Shown piece by piece: positions 6,847 to 16,536 of a DNA stretch of 64,000 bases. How positions within the stretch are numbered: the first letter of the stretch is position 1; every line of letters starts with the position of its first letter. The stretch is from an uncultured Dysosmobacter sp. (GTDB lineage: Bacteria > Bacillota > Clostridia > Oscillospirales > Oscillospiraceae), in assembly GCA_934565855.1 (NCBI GenBank), contig CAKTIO010000001.1:62001-126000 (forward strand), given 5' to 3'. Position numbers and translations under genes: made by a program. The notes beneath the pieces were generated by a model that searched no databases, had not been told where the DNA came from, and saw only the letters and a list, made by a program, of their open reading frames with translations.

Positions 6847-7380
6847 TTAGCTCTGGGCAGATTTACATTTTCCTAAAATAGCATCATACGAGATCATAGA
6901 GTTGAATCTATCATGGAACTCGTCAATGAACTCAAAGAGCCGCTCGACATAGTCGTCTGATGTCTTTGCGCCTTCCACTAGTTTTTCGTATAAAACATCC
7001 ACGCCGCCACGTACATAACAGTCAAACAATTCCATGTCGGCAGCGTCGGAACCAGCAGTACGAAATGCCTTATCTAAGCGTTTCTGTGCATCTGGCTCTG
7101 AGTTTGAATCAAGCATCATAATCATGCGGTAGTTGTATTTCAATTTATCTGACGAGTAGATAACGCGATCACCCATGATGTTCGTTGTTTTTTCATTTGC
7201 TCCTGGAGAAGTATCTCTCTCTGCTTTACGGCCAAACAGAAATCCGATGAGTGGAGCATTTACATAGACATCCACATTTCTATCAAATAACTTGGCTTTC
7301 CCATACTCATCAAAAACAGATGTGAGAGCATCGACGCGCTCAGCATGCCGTCCGAAAAAACGGTACTGCTTATCAAACAT
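6847..7380 (-). CDS. Unrecognised 177-residue protein of the modification operon
   Basis: I do not recognise a named domain. Visible features are a basic N-terminus (YRFFGRHAERVDALTSVF), the segment VYVNAPLIGFLFGRKAERDT, and an acidic helical C-terminus. Its position directly after the DndD-like ATPase is that of DndE in dnd operons, but I do not see DndE's sequence pattern. It is probably a small partner of the SMC-like ATPase, to which it is coupled by a 13-bp gap. The ribosome site GGGGGG is good. Confidence 0.75.
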   Translation of the reverse strand: MFDKQYRFFGRHAERVDALTSVFDEYGKAKLFDRNVDVYVNAPLIGFLFGRKAERDTSPGANEKTTNIMGDRVIYSSDKLKYNYRMIMMLDSNSEPDAQKRLDKAFRTAGSDAADMELFDCYVRGGVDVLYEKLVEGAKTSDDYVERLFEFIDEFHDRFNSMISYDAILGKCKSAQS

Positions 7381-7393
7381 TCATTTTCCCCCC

Positions 7394-9376
7394 TTAGTGC
7401 AAGACTGTGCGGAACTCATCTATTTTTTCGAAATAATGGCGAGTTTTAACTTTTTCTCCCAGGTATTCATTTGCAATATCGCCATCGGTATCTTTGATGA
7501 AAATAATCACTTGCTCCGCTGTCTCGGGGATAGCATTGCATATCGCAGCGATTCTCCGTTTGTCAAATGCAGAAAGTGGAGCATCCATAACAAGCGGATA
7601 CGGTTCAGAGTAAGCAGTGGCTTCATCTGCTTCCTTGTTTTCTCGTGCGAGTCGAATAATTGAGGATATAAAAGCAAATATTACCGAAATACTCTGAGCC
7701 GTAGAAGTTTCGACCCCTCCATCGTAATCAGTCACATAGACCGAAATGTTATATCGTTCATCAATACTCAAAGACAGGCCTCCATCATAGATCGTTTTGA
7801 ATATTTCATTTATGTACTCCTGGAGTTTCTCGCGGATTTCCTTTTCTCTGAGTCGATATTCCATTTGCAGTTCGGAATAAATGACACTAGCATAGGCTTT
7901 GTAAATCTCAATACGCCGATTGTTCTGATCTAACAAAGTCAGCTTTGCACGCTCGGTCTCTTGCCTGTTTTTCTCTGTCGTGGTTGCGCCTCTCTTCTCG
8001 AGCAATCTGTCTTTTTCGAAACGAGCATTTTTTTCAATATTTCTGCATGTCTGAATTTGTTCATTGATGCTTCGAACTTGAGCACGAACATCTTGTCCGT
8101 TTAGCTTGTCGGAAAGCGCAATCAAACTGTTCTGCACCGAAGTGATGTCGTCATCTTGACGACTAATCTGCCCAATTAGTTCGGAGAAGTCTTTATAGAA
8201 GCAATCCTGCTTATTAAAGAGCTGTCTGGTATCCCGGACAAATTGACCGACAGTAACTCCTATAGACTGGGGTGGCAAATAGTCAAGGAGGGCAGCAACC
8301 TGCTTATATGGCATACTGCCTTCTTTCAAATCCGTCCCACAAATGCATTGGCCTCGTTTTAGCAAATAGTGAATAGTTTTCGAATGCATTTCTGGAATAT
8401 CCTTGCTGAGGAAATCCGTCGTAGCAAGCAAATCCATACATCTATTTGATAGGGAGGCACTAAAGAAATCACTCATATGGTCATTGAACATGTTGCAGAG
8501 CTGACGGGTCAATTGTCCCTTAACGTTCCGTAACGACAACAGATTTTTCTCAAGCTTTTCGCGTTCTTCCTGGAGTTTCGCACCATCTTCGTACTGCTTA
8601 ATATCCTTTTCGAGAGTACTGCGCCGGTCAGAAGCTGACTGAATCGAATCATCAATTTCGGTAAGCCGTTTTGTGATAGCATTTAACTCATCCTGTAGGG
8701 CGCTAATACAACGTGTATATTCTGCGACCTTTTGATTGCTGCCCCCACTATACTCACTATCAAATCTTCCAATAACCGAGTTTTTAGAATTCGGATTCAA
8801 ATGGCCCAGTGCTGATAATGTTCCCTTCAGACCTGTGAGGCCGGTTACTGCTTCGGAAAAACCACTGCTCTTTCGACCACTTGCAATTTCTTTGCTCATT
8901 TTTTCGATACGTTCGCCATCAAAGAAAAAGTAACGAGAGAACTCCTGAGGAAGAATCTTCTTTATTTCCAGTTCACATTCACTTGGCTTCAAGTAGCGAG
9001 TATTCCCATCGCCGGCCTTAATTGCAATTGACAAGACGGTATTGCCACCAGAAACTTTGTTGCTGTTGCTCTTCTGGTATTTTTGCTTCCGAATGATCTC
9101 ATAGTCTGCTTCGCCGTGAGTTAGGCGAAGAGTTACCCGAACCTCTACTTGCTCATCTGGCGTCATTCGCATAGCAGCATGACGGTTTAACATAATGGAA
9201 TCGTTAAAATCTGTTGTGCCATATAAGCACCAGAAAAAAGCCTGCGCAAAAGTAGTCTTGCCGGTACCGTTATCGCCTATAATCAAAGTGACATTTTTCT
9301 GCAGATCCGTTGAGAAGTCAATTTGCTCGTTCACAAACTGGCGAAAGTTTTCTAGCTTTATTGATTTGAGCAGCAT
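7394..9376 (-). CDS. DndD-like SMC/Rad50-type ATPase
   Basis: Encodes 660 residues. The N-terminus LLKSIKLENFRQFVNEQIDF is followed by Walker A IIGDNGTGKTTFAQAFFW. Two long coiled-coil arms flank a hinge-like C-x-C motif (QCICGTDLKEGSM, around residue 340), like a zinc hook. The C-terminal Walker B YPLVMDAPLSAFDKRR completes the ATPase. Size and order match DndD, the ATPase of DNA phosphorothioation, and Rad50-like defence nucleases. It starts inside the 57-residue gene's end, so translation is coupled. It could act in modification or, beside the PLD-helicase, in restriction. Confidence 0.88.
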   Translation of the reverse strand: MLLKSIKLENFRQFVNEQIDFSTDLQKNVTLIIGDNGTGKTTFAQAFFWCLYGTTDFNDSIMLNRHAAMRMTPDEQVEVRVTLRLTHGEADYEIIRKQKYQKSNSNKVSGGNTVLSIAIKAGDGNTRYLKPSECELEIKKILPQEFSRYFFFDGERIEKMSKEIASGRKSSGFSEAVTGLTGLKGTLSALGHLNPNSKNSVIGRFDSEYSGGSNQKVAEYTRCISALQDELNAITKRLTEIDDSIQSASDRRSTLEKDIKQYEDGAKLQEEREKLEKNLLSLRNVKGQLTRQLCNMFNDHMSDFFSASLSNRCMDLLATTDFLSKDIPEMHSKTIHYLLKRGQCICGTDLKEGSMPYKQVAALLDYLPPQSIGVTVGQFVRDTRQLFNKQDCFYKDFSELIGQISRQDDDITSVQNSLIALSDKLNGQDVRAQVRSINEQIQTCRNIEKNARFEKDRLLEKRGATTTEKNRQETERAKLTLLDQNNRRIEIYKAYASVIYSELQMEYRLREKEIREKLQEYINEIFKTIYDGGLSLSIDERYNISVYVTDYDGGVETSTAQSISVIFAFISSIIRLARENKEADEATAYSEPYPLVMDAPLSAFDKRRIAAICNAIPETAEQVIIFIKDTDGDIANEYLGEKVKTRHYFEKIDEFRTVLH

Positions 9377-9531
9377 GCAACTTCCTCCTCAATCCACTTC
9401 TTTATATCACTGACCATTTGTGCCTCGGATTTCGTTTTTGTGCGGAGATTATTATTCTCTGCAATAATGATTTTCCGTTTTAACCGCCGAACCGCCTGAT
9501 CGTCAATTTCAATACCATTATACATTGACAT
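9358..9531 (-). CDS. 57-residue protein overlapping helicase and DndD-like genes
   Basis: A small frame links its neighbours: it begins 14 bp inside the helicase 3' end (ATG at 9531, or a second ATG at 9525) and ends 19 bp inside the DndD-like gene. The product is charged and helical (MSMYNGIEIDDQAVRRLKRK; a basic middle; SDIKKWIEEEVACC near the end). The site GAGGAGGGAG precedes it. Perfect head-to-tail overlaps with both neighbours and the ribosome site argue for a real gene. No function is assigned; a small adaptor of the ATPase is plausible. Confidence 0.65.
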   Translation of the reverse strand: MSMYNGIEIDDQAVRRLKRKIIIAENNNLRTKTKSEAQMVSDIKKWIEEEVACCSNQ

Positions 9532-11716
9532 CTGTGTAATCTCCCTCCTCGTAGTTATCGTCTGTAATGTGGTATGCTTCTTTTATGTCCCAGATTAGTT
9601 CTTGCGCTTCCATCTGGTTCAATGCTAACCGGCCAAATTCCTGAATGCGAGATAGTTCATTCTTAACTAATGACAGATCTCGTTTCATCTGCTCTTCAGT
9701 TAAACCAGAAACTGAAGGCAACTCTCTTGGGAGTGTCACAAAATCATATATCTCAGCATATTTTTTTCCTGTCTCCGGAGACTTGCGGAGGACACGGCCC
9801 CGACGCTGTATATACTCTTTAGGATTTGTCGTACTTGCAAGAATAAAAGCGGTCTTAATGCCAGGAATATTAACACCTTCATCCAAGCATTTTATGGCAA
9901 CAATTGCCTGTAGCTCTTTTCCATCTTGGAAGTGCTTTTTTATTTCCGAGCGTTCTTCGATAGATTCAGCAGATGTGAACCTTGCAACATCCATATCTAG
10001 TTCTTTTCCCAGAATAGCTGTTACCGCTTCAATTTGCCGAATGCCTTTCTCGTCAGAATCAGTACAACCAATTGTAGTTGCTCCACAATAGACAAGAATA
10101 AAATGATCGTTTTGATACTTTCGTATTTTTTCACGAAGCATATCGAGTTTCATTATAGCAGCAGCCACAACGCGGGATCGCTTGATTGCAAGCATTTCGC
10201 CATATGAATCTAGCTTGGTCTTTCCATCCCTACCTTTCGTTAGATGGCGAGACATCTCATATGATATGGACTCGTAATCGGAGAGTTCGTCATCTGATAA
10301 GTAAACTGGGCAAGGATAATAATAGTACGGTGTTAGTTTCTCCTCTCGAATCGCTCTTTCTAAATCATATTCAATGCACTTCCGACCAAAGAAGCTGTAC
10401 AAGGCCTCCGTTCCTTCCGGATCGCGATGGCGCTCAAGCGTTGCCGAAAGAGCTAGGCGATAGGTATACTTATCGTCTAGCAGAGAAGATAGACGGTATG
10501 CTCCAAAATTATGAGCTTCATCTACAACCAACAAAATAGGAGCTTTAATTGAAGTAAGCGCTGCTTGGACAAAATCAGAAGCGAACGTATCATTCGTACA
10601 CACAAAGCAGAAAAACGGCTTGTCTTTTCTTGTCTTTTGGTCACGAATTTCTTTTTTCAAGAGACTCTTCCAGTCTTTCTGGGGCGAGGCACTATATCCG
10701 ATAATTGGCGAAATACTGAAGCGCACGATGTCTTCAACCCATTGTTCAACCAAATGCTGGTATGGGCAAACAATGATCACAGCAAGATATCCTGCTAAAT
10801 CCGACGTGATTTTGCATATTGCCCCAAGTCCGGTAAAAGTTTTCCCTGTACCCGTAGCCATATCAAAAATGCCACGATAGTTTTCAGCAACCCATTCAGA
10901 TATTGCTTCTTCTTGATATTGATGAAGGTGAATAGTAGGGGGGATCTGTGGTAATAGCGGACCACTATCATCATGAGGCGGCACACTTCCCCGTCCACTT
11001 TTTCTGAACTGTTGGGTATCTATTGTATAATCAGGTTCTTCACGCAAATATTTTTCTATTATTTTGTCTTTTACATTTGTGAACGAATGTGAACTGAGGC
11101 CTTTTTCTTGGCCGTTCCAGATGGACTCGAATGCTACAGCTTTTGAATGCACACGCGCTGCATCATCTGCATTAAGCCAGTCGCAAAAAACATCAATCGC
11201 CTCGTAATTAAACGATAGGGCAGTAGCAGTCTCATTCATAGAGCCCGAGAAAGCTATCGAATTACCATCCGCATCGGTTAGAATCCCTAGCTTTTCATGA
11301 AACATACCAATGCCATTGGCAGTTTCTGTGAAAACGATCTTAATGTCCAAAACTCCCGTTTGAATGAGATTGGCCAACAAGTTCAGCCTTTTTTGTGAAA
11401 AATAGTCCCCGTGGTCATCAGATAGTTCTCTAAGCAGCGCATCTTCAATTACTTCATCCCGAAGACGATAGCCCTTATCTATTGCCTCGACATCATCCTT
11501 TGATAGAAATGGAGATGCAACAAGTTGAATGTGTCCCCCGTGCTTTACTAGTTCAGATATGCCCTTTGATACCTCGATGAGGGCTGTTGAGGAAAAATAG
11601 CCGACAGCTCTCTTGTAAATTGTGGCCTCATGCAAAATAGGCAGATAAAAGTCCTGAATGATATTGTCGGCTAAAGTTCGATACTCCTGTTTTATTTTAC
11701 AGTCCTTGAAGCTCAT
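9518..11716 (-). CDS. PLD-nuclease-like domain fused to DEAD/DEAH helicase
   Basis: Encodes 732 residues. Residues about 1-200 form a phospholipase-D-like nuclease domain with an HxK motif and downstream Ser/Asn (FHEKLGILTD, then IAFSGSMNETATALSFNYEA). A superfamily 2 helicase follows: Walker A in FDMATGTGKTFTGLGAICKI, DEAH box LVVDEAHNFG, motif III LALSATLERH, and the C-terminal motif YIQRRGRVLRKS. Such proteins are common effectors of anti-phage systems. In this operon it is the best candidate for the nuclease that attacks unmodified DNA. Confidence 0.9.
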   Translation of the reverse strand: MSFKDCKIKQEYRTLADNIIQDFYLPILHEATIYKRAVGYFSSTALIEVSKGISELVKHGGHIQLVASPFLSKDDVEAIDKGYRLRDEVIEDALLRELSDDHGDYFSQKRLNLLANLIQTGVLDIKIVFTETANGIGMFHEKLGILTDADGNSIAFSGSMNETATALSFNYEAIDVFCDWLNADDAARVHSKAVAFESIWNGQEKGLSSHSFTNVKDKIIEKYLREEPDYTIDTQQFRKSGRGSVPPHDDSGPLLPQIPPTIHLHQYQEEAISEWVAENYRGIFDMATGTGKTFTGLGAICKITSDLAGYLAVIIVCPYQHLVEQWVEDIVRFSISPIIGYSASPQKDWKSLLKKEIRDQKTRKDKPFFCFVCTNDTFASDFVQAALTSIKAPILLVVDEAHNFGAYRLSSLLDDKYTYRLALSATLERHRDPEGTEALYSFFGRKCIEYDLERAIREEKLTPYYYYPCPVYLSDDELSDYESISYEMSRHLTKGRDGKTKLDSYGEMLAIKRSRVVAAAIMKLDMLREKIRKYQNDHFILVYCGATTIGCTDSDEKGIRQIEAVTAILGKELDMDVARFTSAESIEERSEIKKHFQDGKELQAIVAIKCLDEGVNIPGIKTAFILASTTNPKEYIQRRGRVLRKSPETGKKYAEIYDFVTLPRELPSVSGLTEEQMKRDLSLVKNELSRIQEFGRLALNQMEAQELIWDIKEAYHITDDNYEEGDYTDVNV

Positions 11717-11732
11717 GCATTGCCCTCACAAA

Positions 11733-12887
11733 TTACATATTTTCTTCTATATAATCAAGTGCGTTGCGGAGACCATCGAAGTCCTCGTTGTTTGTAAAGT
11801 AACCTACACTAAAACGAACTGATCCGGCAGGATATGTCCCTAAAAAGCGGTGGGCAGAAGGAGAACAGTGCAGGCCAACTCGGCAAGCAACTCCGAGTTC
11901 AGAAAAAACTTCGCCAATGCTGTCGCTGCTATATCCCTTAACATTGCACGATATGACCCCGACAGCAGGCCCTTTTGGCTCAATTATCTCGAGCATGTCG
12001 TATTGATGCAACAATTCTAACAATCGAGCCCTGCTGGCAGATTCCTGTTCCATAATAGATTCTGCACCGATCTTATTTATCCACCTGAGCGCAGCGTAAA
12101 GTCCAGCGATTGCAAGTACATTTTGACTACCTGCTTCGAATTTTATAGGAAGCATTTCTGGCATTAGTGGATTGGCACTCTCTATTCCTGTTCCGCCATA
12201 TATAAGTGGTTCAAGCTGTAACGGATTTGCAGCAACAAAACCTGCTGCCCCAAAGGGGCCATACAGAGTTTTATGGCCCGCAAAAATGATATAGTCAGCG
12301 CAGGAAGCTTTCATGTCAACATCAATCAAGCCAGCAGTCTGAGACATATCGGCAACTGTAGTTGCCCCATATCGTTTGGCCGCTCTAAATATATCCGCTA
12401 ATGGAGCAATTGCACCACAAACATTACTGGCATGCGTAACCATCACAATGTCGGGTGGTTTATCCTGAAACTGAAACTGTATCCTGTCAATTTGGTAAGT
12501 AAGTGTCTTACGATCAACGGCAAGTACTTCTATATTGATTTTGCAAGACCGTGCAATGTAGTTCAGGGTTCGCGAGACTGCATTATGTTCAAAGGGCGTG
12601 ACATAAACAGTCATACCATCTCTCCACGGGAGACCTCTCAATACTGTGTTTAGAGCTATTGTGGCTGATGGCTGTAGTATGACGTGGTATCCCTCTGCAT
12701 GGAATAAATCCAAGAGCAACGACCGTGTCTCATGCACAATGCCACTAGCTGTTTGCTCAGATGCATAATTACCTCGTCCAACATTGACACCACATTCTCT
12801 GTAGAACTCGTCCATGAACTTATATACAGACTCTGGCTTTGGAAATGTGGTAGCTGCATTGTCAAAATAGGCCGTCTTTGCTTTCAT
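11733..12887 (-). CDS. Cysteine desulfurase (SspA/DndA/SufS-like)
   Basis: Encodes 384 residues from ATG 12887 (AGGAG six bases before it); a longer upstream frame would run into the preceding gene. It takes sulfur from L-cysteine using pyridoxal phosphate. Seen: AYFDNAATTFPKPESV at the N-terminus, PLP lysine near residue 206 in IIFAGHKTLYGPFG, and catalytic Cys near 341 in CRVGLHCSPSAHR. The short His-Cys loop fits class II desulfurases. Placed ten bases after the large ATPase gene, it should supply sulfur to the PAPS-reductase-type protein, as DndA or SspA does in DNA phosphorothioation. Confidence 0.93.
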   Translation of the reverse strand: MKAKTAYFDNAATTFPKPESVYKFMDEFYRECGVNVGRGNYASEQTASGIVHETRSLLLDLFHAEGYHVILQPSATIALNTVLRGLPWRDGMTVYVTPFEHNAVSRTLNYIARSCKINIEVLAVDRKTLTYQIDRIQFQFQDKPPDIVMVTHASNVCGAIAPLADIFRAAKRYGATTVADMSQTAGLIDVDMKASCADYIIFAGHKTLYGPFGAAGFVAANPLQLEPLIYGGTGIESANPLMPEMLPIKFEAGSQNVLAIAGLYAALRWINKIGAESIMEQESASRARLLELLHQYDMLEIIEPKGPAVGVISCNVKGYSSDSIGEVFSELGVACRVGLHCSPSAHRFLGTYPAGSVRFSVGYFTNNEDFDGLRNALDYIEENM

Positions 12888-12897
12888 CACTATTCTC

Positions 12898-15800
12898 CTA
12901 ACAAAGGGATTCAAGTGCTTCAATAAGCACTTGACGTTTTTCACTATCGCTAATTGCTTGCCCCATTTCATCCAAACTGTTCATGATTTCGTTCTTCAGA
13001 AGTTTTGCCATTTTGGAATATTCAACTCTTCCAAAAGTGCGCTCCTTCTGTTTTCCATTCATGTCAATGGTAGTCAGGATATATGCATTTAGCGACGCAG
13101 CTCCCTCATCGTTTTCGATGCGGTCGTAGGCGGAGACATCTTTCTTTAGTTCAGATAGAGTCACATTGAATGTGGTGACCGTGCTGTTGTCCCAATCCTC
13201 AATTCGTAATCCCGTAGCGGGTTTTGCAAGTGATATAACCAAGTCTTTTCCGTCTGGATAATCCTTTGAGATTTGCGCCATCAATAGCGCTCCACAGCCA
13301 TCAAAGACATGAGCCTTTGTCTGATCTTTGAGCGCCGAATACCAATCTGAGATGGCAGACGTAATCGAAACCCCGGCAACTGCATTGGGAGAAAAAATGT
13401 CTAGGAGATCAACAGTTAACCCATCAATCAAGTTATCCCTTGCCGTATCATAACTGGCTTTTGTTTTTTTGATGTCTTTGAGAAGGCTATCACCAAACGA
13501 AGCATGTCCAAATATTTTGGGTAGAGTTATGAACAGGTATTCATAAGGATTGATAGTTGTGGCCTTCAGCGAATTCGAGAACTTCGTCTGAGCCTTAGTT
13601 AGTTGTGCGTAATTTCCTTTCCCCCGATAAAACGCTTTGGCCTCTTTCGCATATTTCGGAAGAGAAATAAACCATCGCTGCATGGCTTTAACAACATAGC
13701 CATAAGAGCCGAGTTCTTTTTCTTTCGAGGAAATGTGGCGAGCAAAAAGTTCTGCCAACTCATGCACGAACTTCGCTTTCTCCGGACTCCAATCTTGAAG
13801 ATGGCAGTAGTACGCCTCCGGCTTTGCAGTAATGCTGTTCATTGTTTCCGCATTCAATTCAATCTCTTGTCCAGCGGTACTAATTACAAGCGAATTAGAT
13901 AATTCATGCATCACGGCGGCAATATAGATTGGTATTGGTCCGCGTTTCATGCCAATCCCGAACTCAGAAGAAGTTAATCGATCAAACAACTCCGAGAAGC
14001 ACTTCCGCTCGCCATTCCCGGACTCCAAGAAGAATTGACTAATTACTGCTAACACGTTTTTCAATCGCTCGTCTTTGCAATCTTTCACATGAAGCTGAGG
14101 TGGTTCAACTGAAAAATCGACTACACCAGTTACAGATAAGGTGCTTCTCATAATTGAAACATCCTGCCCGGAGCCGACTAAACCCAAGGTGGGGGCTAAT
14201 TCTCGCTCCAAAAGGCCCGCAACAACTTTGGACCTACTGTTCAGAGTATTAGCAGGAAGTTCATTTTTGTTAATCGTCTCATTGTTGATTTTCGGTGTAT
14301 CCGGAAATACCTTATAGCAAATTTGGGATAGTTGTTGTGACAGCTGAGATTTTCGACTGATCTTCAACTCTTCGCCATCATAGTAGTAATCAACTTTATC
14401 GGAGTCCGGGAAAATGAAAGACCGGACAAAGTGGTCAAGGACTTCAACCATGTCTTCATAGTAAAGTTCATAATCCGCAGCTGCACTCGTGTCCTCACCA
14501 GCTTCGCCTTTCAACTTGCATACCGCTTGATAAAGAAATACAGAATCAGAAATATCTATATACTCTTTGGGCAAGGCAAAGATAACTCTCTGGGAATTAG
14601 AAAAATGATTACTAATCTGATTCCTGATGGAAGTCAAGTCCGCTTCACTCTCGGGAAGGATGGCAAAGAAAACGCCATCAGAGAGTCGTCCAGCGATTCG
14701 AGACTCCCAATCGTTCACAGACAAAAAGTCTTTCCCTGTTATAAAGTCAAAGTCAAAATAACGGATGATAGCATTCTCGTCATTATACCTAGTAGGATAA
14801 AGATAGAGATCGCTAGCATACTCAGAAAGGATCTGACGTACTGACCCCCTAATTGCAAGCTGCTCCTTATAGTGCATAACTAGCTTGTGAACATTGGGGT
14901 TGGTAGTGTTCAGCCGAAGATATCCATTGCTCCTTTTTGCATAGACAACAAGCTTCTTTGTCTCAAGGTCAGCAAGGCAATTGATAATATCTTCTTGGGA
15001 ATAGATACCATCGAAAGCCGAGACAACGACTTCTGGGGTTGGAGGGCATTTCTCGAACTGGCCAATAATGTAGATTAATGCAATAGCTTTTATGATTTTA
15101 GCACCGAGACTATCATGAGCCACTTTTGTTAATACACTATTTGCCAGAGAGTAAATTTTGTAAACCTCTGACGTATAGACCTCTTTGCGCAACAATGGCT
15201 CAAAATAGTCAAATACAGCGTCTACAGACACAAGAAGGCCATTACGCTTATTGATTATATCAGTCAAGGTGTTTTTCCCTGAAGAAGACAGGAAAGTAAA
15301 AAGAGTTCTCTCATTTTGCGCAACAAGTTCGGACAAGCGTGGCAGTATAAATGTCGTGAAGGGATGAAGGGGGTAACCTCCATAAACCACAGATCGGCGT
15401 TGATCCCGTGTAAGGCCATCAAATAGGGGTGACTCTTTCACAAAGGCTTTCTCACGGCAGATAGTATCCTCGTGCTCTATACAATAGTCAGTATAGAAAT
15501 CCTGCGTTTTCTGAAGAGCAGCAGCAATAACTTCATAAAGCTGGCCATAATCGGAACGCATCTCTAAATGGGTAAACCTCTCGGATACTCCTCTCCATCC
15601 ATCAACTTTATTCTTGGGAAGATGGTCGATATAATTCTCGATATCCTTATGCGCAATAAGAAGGAGATGCATTTGCTGATTCTTTGACCGATTGCATTTT
15701 TCGGCAAAGTCCTGCAGCATCTTAATATCAGAAACTGAGGCACTCTTAATGTTGGATTCTAGGTACTTGCTAAACTCATCATAGACAACGAAAATGCCCT

Positions 15801-16521
15801 TATAGCCAGCCGCATTTAACGCAGTAGCAACATTAGAGTACAGTTCTACTAGGTCGAATCCAATGAATGGATTAAACTCCCCTCCTGAAGTTAGCTGCGG
15901 ATAAATCTCGACAAACTTCTCATAAGCCGCATTATCAAAAGCGGCAAGCCTCATTCGAAATTGCTGAATGGACTCCGGTTTAATAATTTCAGTAAACGCG
16001 GTAAAAGTGGCAGGATACTGTTCCTCCCACATATTCAGTCGGTTCATCGCGGCCTGAAAATGTGTGTCTGGGAGCAGATTTTCTATACCCGCATCCCTGA
16101 GGGAGACTTGTAATGCGTACAAAAAAGACTGCGTCAAACTAGTGCTGCTACCCTGGATGACAACCGGCAACAGGCGATTCTTGGATGCTACATAATCCGC
16201 AACAAAGTCATACAAGTTCTTATTATAGCTCAGCAAAGCGGTCATGATTCGTTCAAACCGCTTTGTATCCTTGCAACGCAACAACGCGAGAAGCACGAGA
16301 ATAATATGGGATTTCCCTTTTCCATATGGGCCAACGAGAATGTGAGCACGGTCAGTCGAATTAGGATGTACACTCAGCAGGAGCGGCTCTAAAATTTCAA
16401 GGGCAGCTCGTGTAGGGATAAAGTCAACGACTTTATCCCCATCCATGAGATCATATGCAAGGTTTACTGACTTCTGAAAACCTTCAGTCACATTCAAATA
16501 CTTTTTTATTTCCATACTCAT
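12898..16521 (-). CDS. Large P-loop ATPase of the modification operon (SspC-like position)
   Basis: Encodes 1207 residues. Near the N-terminus Walker A is ILVGPYGKGKSHIILVLLAL (GKS near residue 70) and a Walker B/catalytic Glu candidate is GIFVVYDEFSKYLESN. The rest is largely helical, with no other domain I can name. It resembles BrxC/PglY-type large ATPases in its opening. By gene order it corresponds to the ATPase of Ssp-type phosphorothioation systems; that identity is inference. It follows DUF4007 by 15 bp with a good AGGAG site. It probably uses ATP to move on or remodel DNA during modification or target choice. Confidence 0.8.
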   Translation of the reverse strand: MSMEIKKYLNVTEGFQKSVNLAYDLMDGDKVVDFIPTRAALEILEPLLLSVHPNSTDRAHILVGPYGKGKSHIILVLLALLRCKDTKRFERIMTALLSYNKNLYDFVADYVASKNRLLPVVIQGSSTSLTQSFLYALQVSLRDAGIENLLPDTHFQAAMNRLNMWEEQYPATFTAFTEIIKPESIQQFRMRLAAFDNAAYEKFVEIYPQLTSGGEFNPFIGFDLVELYSNVATALNAAGYKGIFVVYDEFSKYLESNIKSASVSDIKMLQDFAEKCNRSKNQQMHLLLIAHKDIENYIDHLPKNKVDGWRGVSERFTHLEMRSDYGQLYEVIAAALQKTQDFYTDYCIEHEDTICREKAFVKESPLFDGLTRDQRRSVVYGGYPLHPFTTFILPRLSELVAQNERTLFTFLSSSGKNTLTDIINKRNGLLVSVDAVFDYFEPLLRKEVYTSEVYKIYSLANSVLTKVAHDSLGAKIIKAIALIYIIGQFEKCPPTPEVVVSAFDGIYSQEDIINCLADLETKKLVVYAKRSNGYLRLNTTNPNVHKLVMHYKEQLAIRGSVRQILSEYASDLYLYPTRYNDENAIIRYFDFDFITGKDFLSVNDWESRIAGRLSDGVFFAILPESEADLTSIRNQISNHFSNSQRVIFALPKEYIDISDSVFLYQAVCKLKGEAGEDTSAAADYELYYEDMVEVLDHFVRSFIFPDSDKVDYYYDGEELKISRKSQLSQQLSQICYKVFPDTPKINNETINKNELPANTLNSRSKVVAGLLERELAPTLGLVGSGQDVSIMRSTLSVTGVVDFSVEPPQLHVKDCKDERLKNVLAVISQFFLESGNGERKCFSELFDRLTSSEFGIGMKRGPIPIYIAAVMHELSNSLVISTAGQEIELNAETMNSITAKPEAYYCHLQDWSPEKAKFVHELAELFARHISSKEKELGSYGYVVKAMQRWFISLPKYAKEAKAFYRGKGNYAQLTKAQTKFSNSLKATTINPYEYLFITLPKIFGHASFGDSLLKDIKKTKASYDTARDNLIDGLTVDLLDIFSPNAVAGVSITSAISDWYSALKDQTKAHVFDGCGALLMAQISKDYPDGKDLVISLAKPATGLRIEDWDNSTVTTFNVTLSELKKDVSAYDRIENDEGAASLNAYILTTIDMNGKQKERTFGRVEYSKMAKLLKNEIMNSLDEMGQAISDSEKRQVLIEALESLC

Positions 16522-16536
16522 AGAAGGCCGCTCCTG

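Noticed and set aside
7394..9376. RecN or SbcC housekeeping repair ATPase
   Set aside because: Length, hinge CxC motif and operon context fit DndD-like proteins better; no RecN or SbcD partner.
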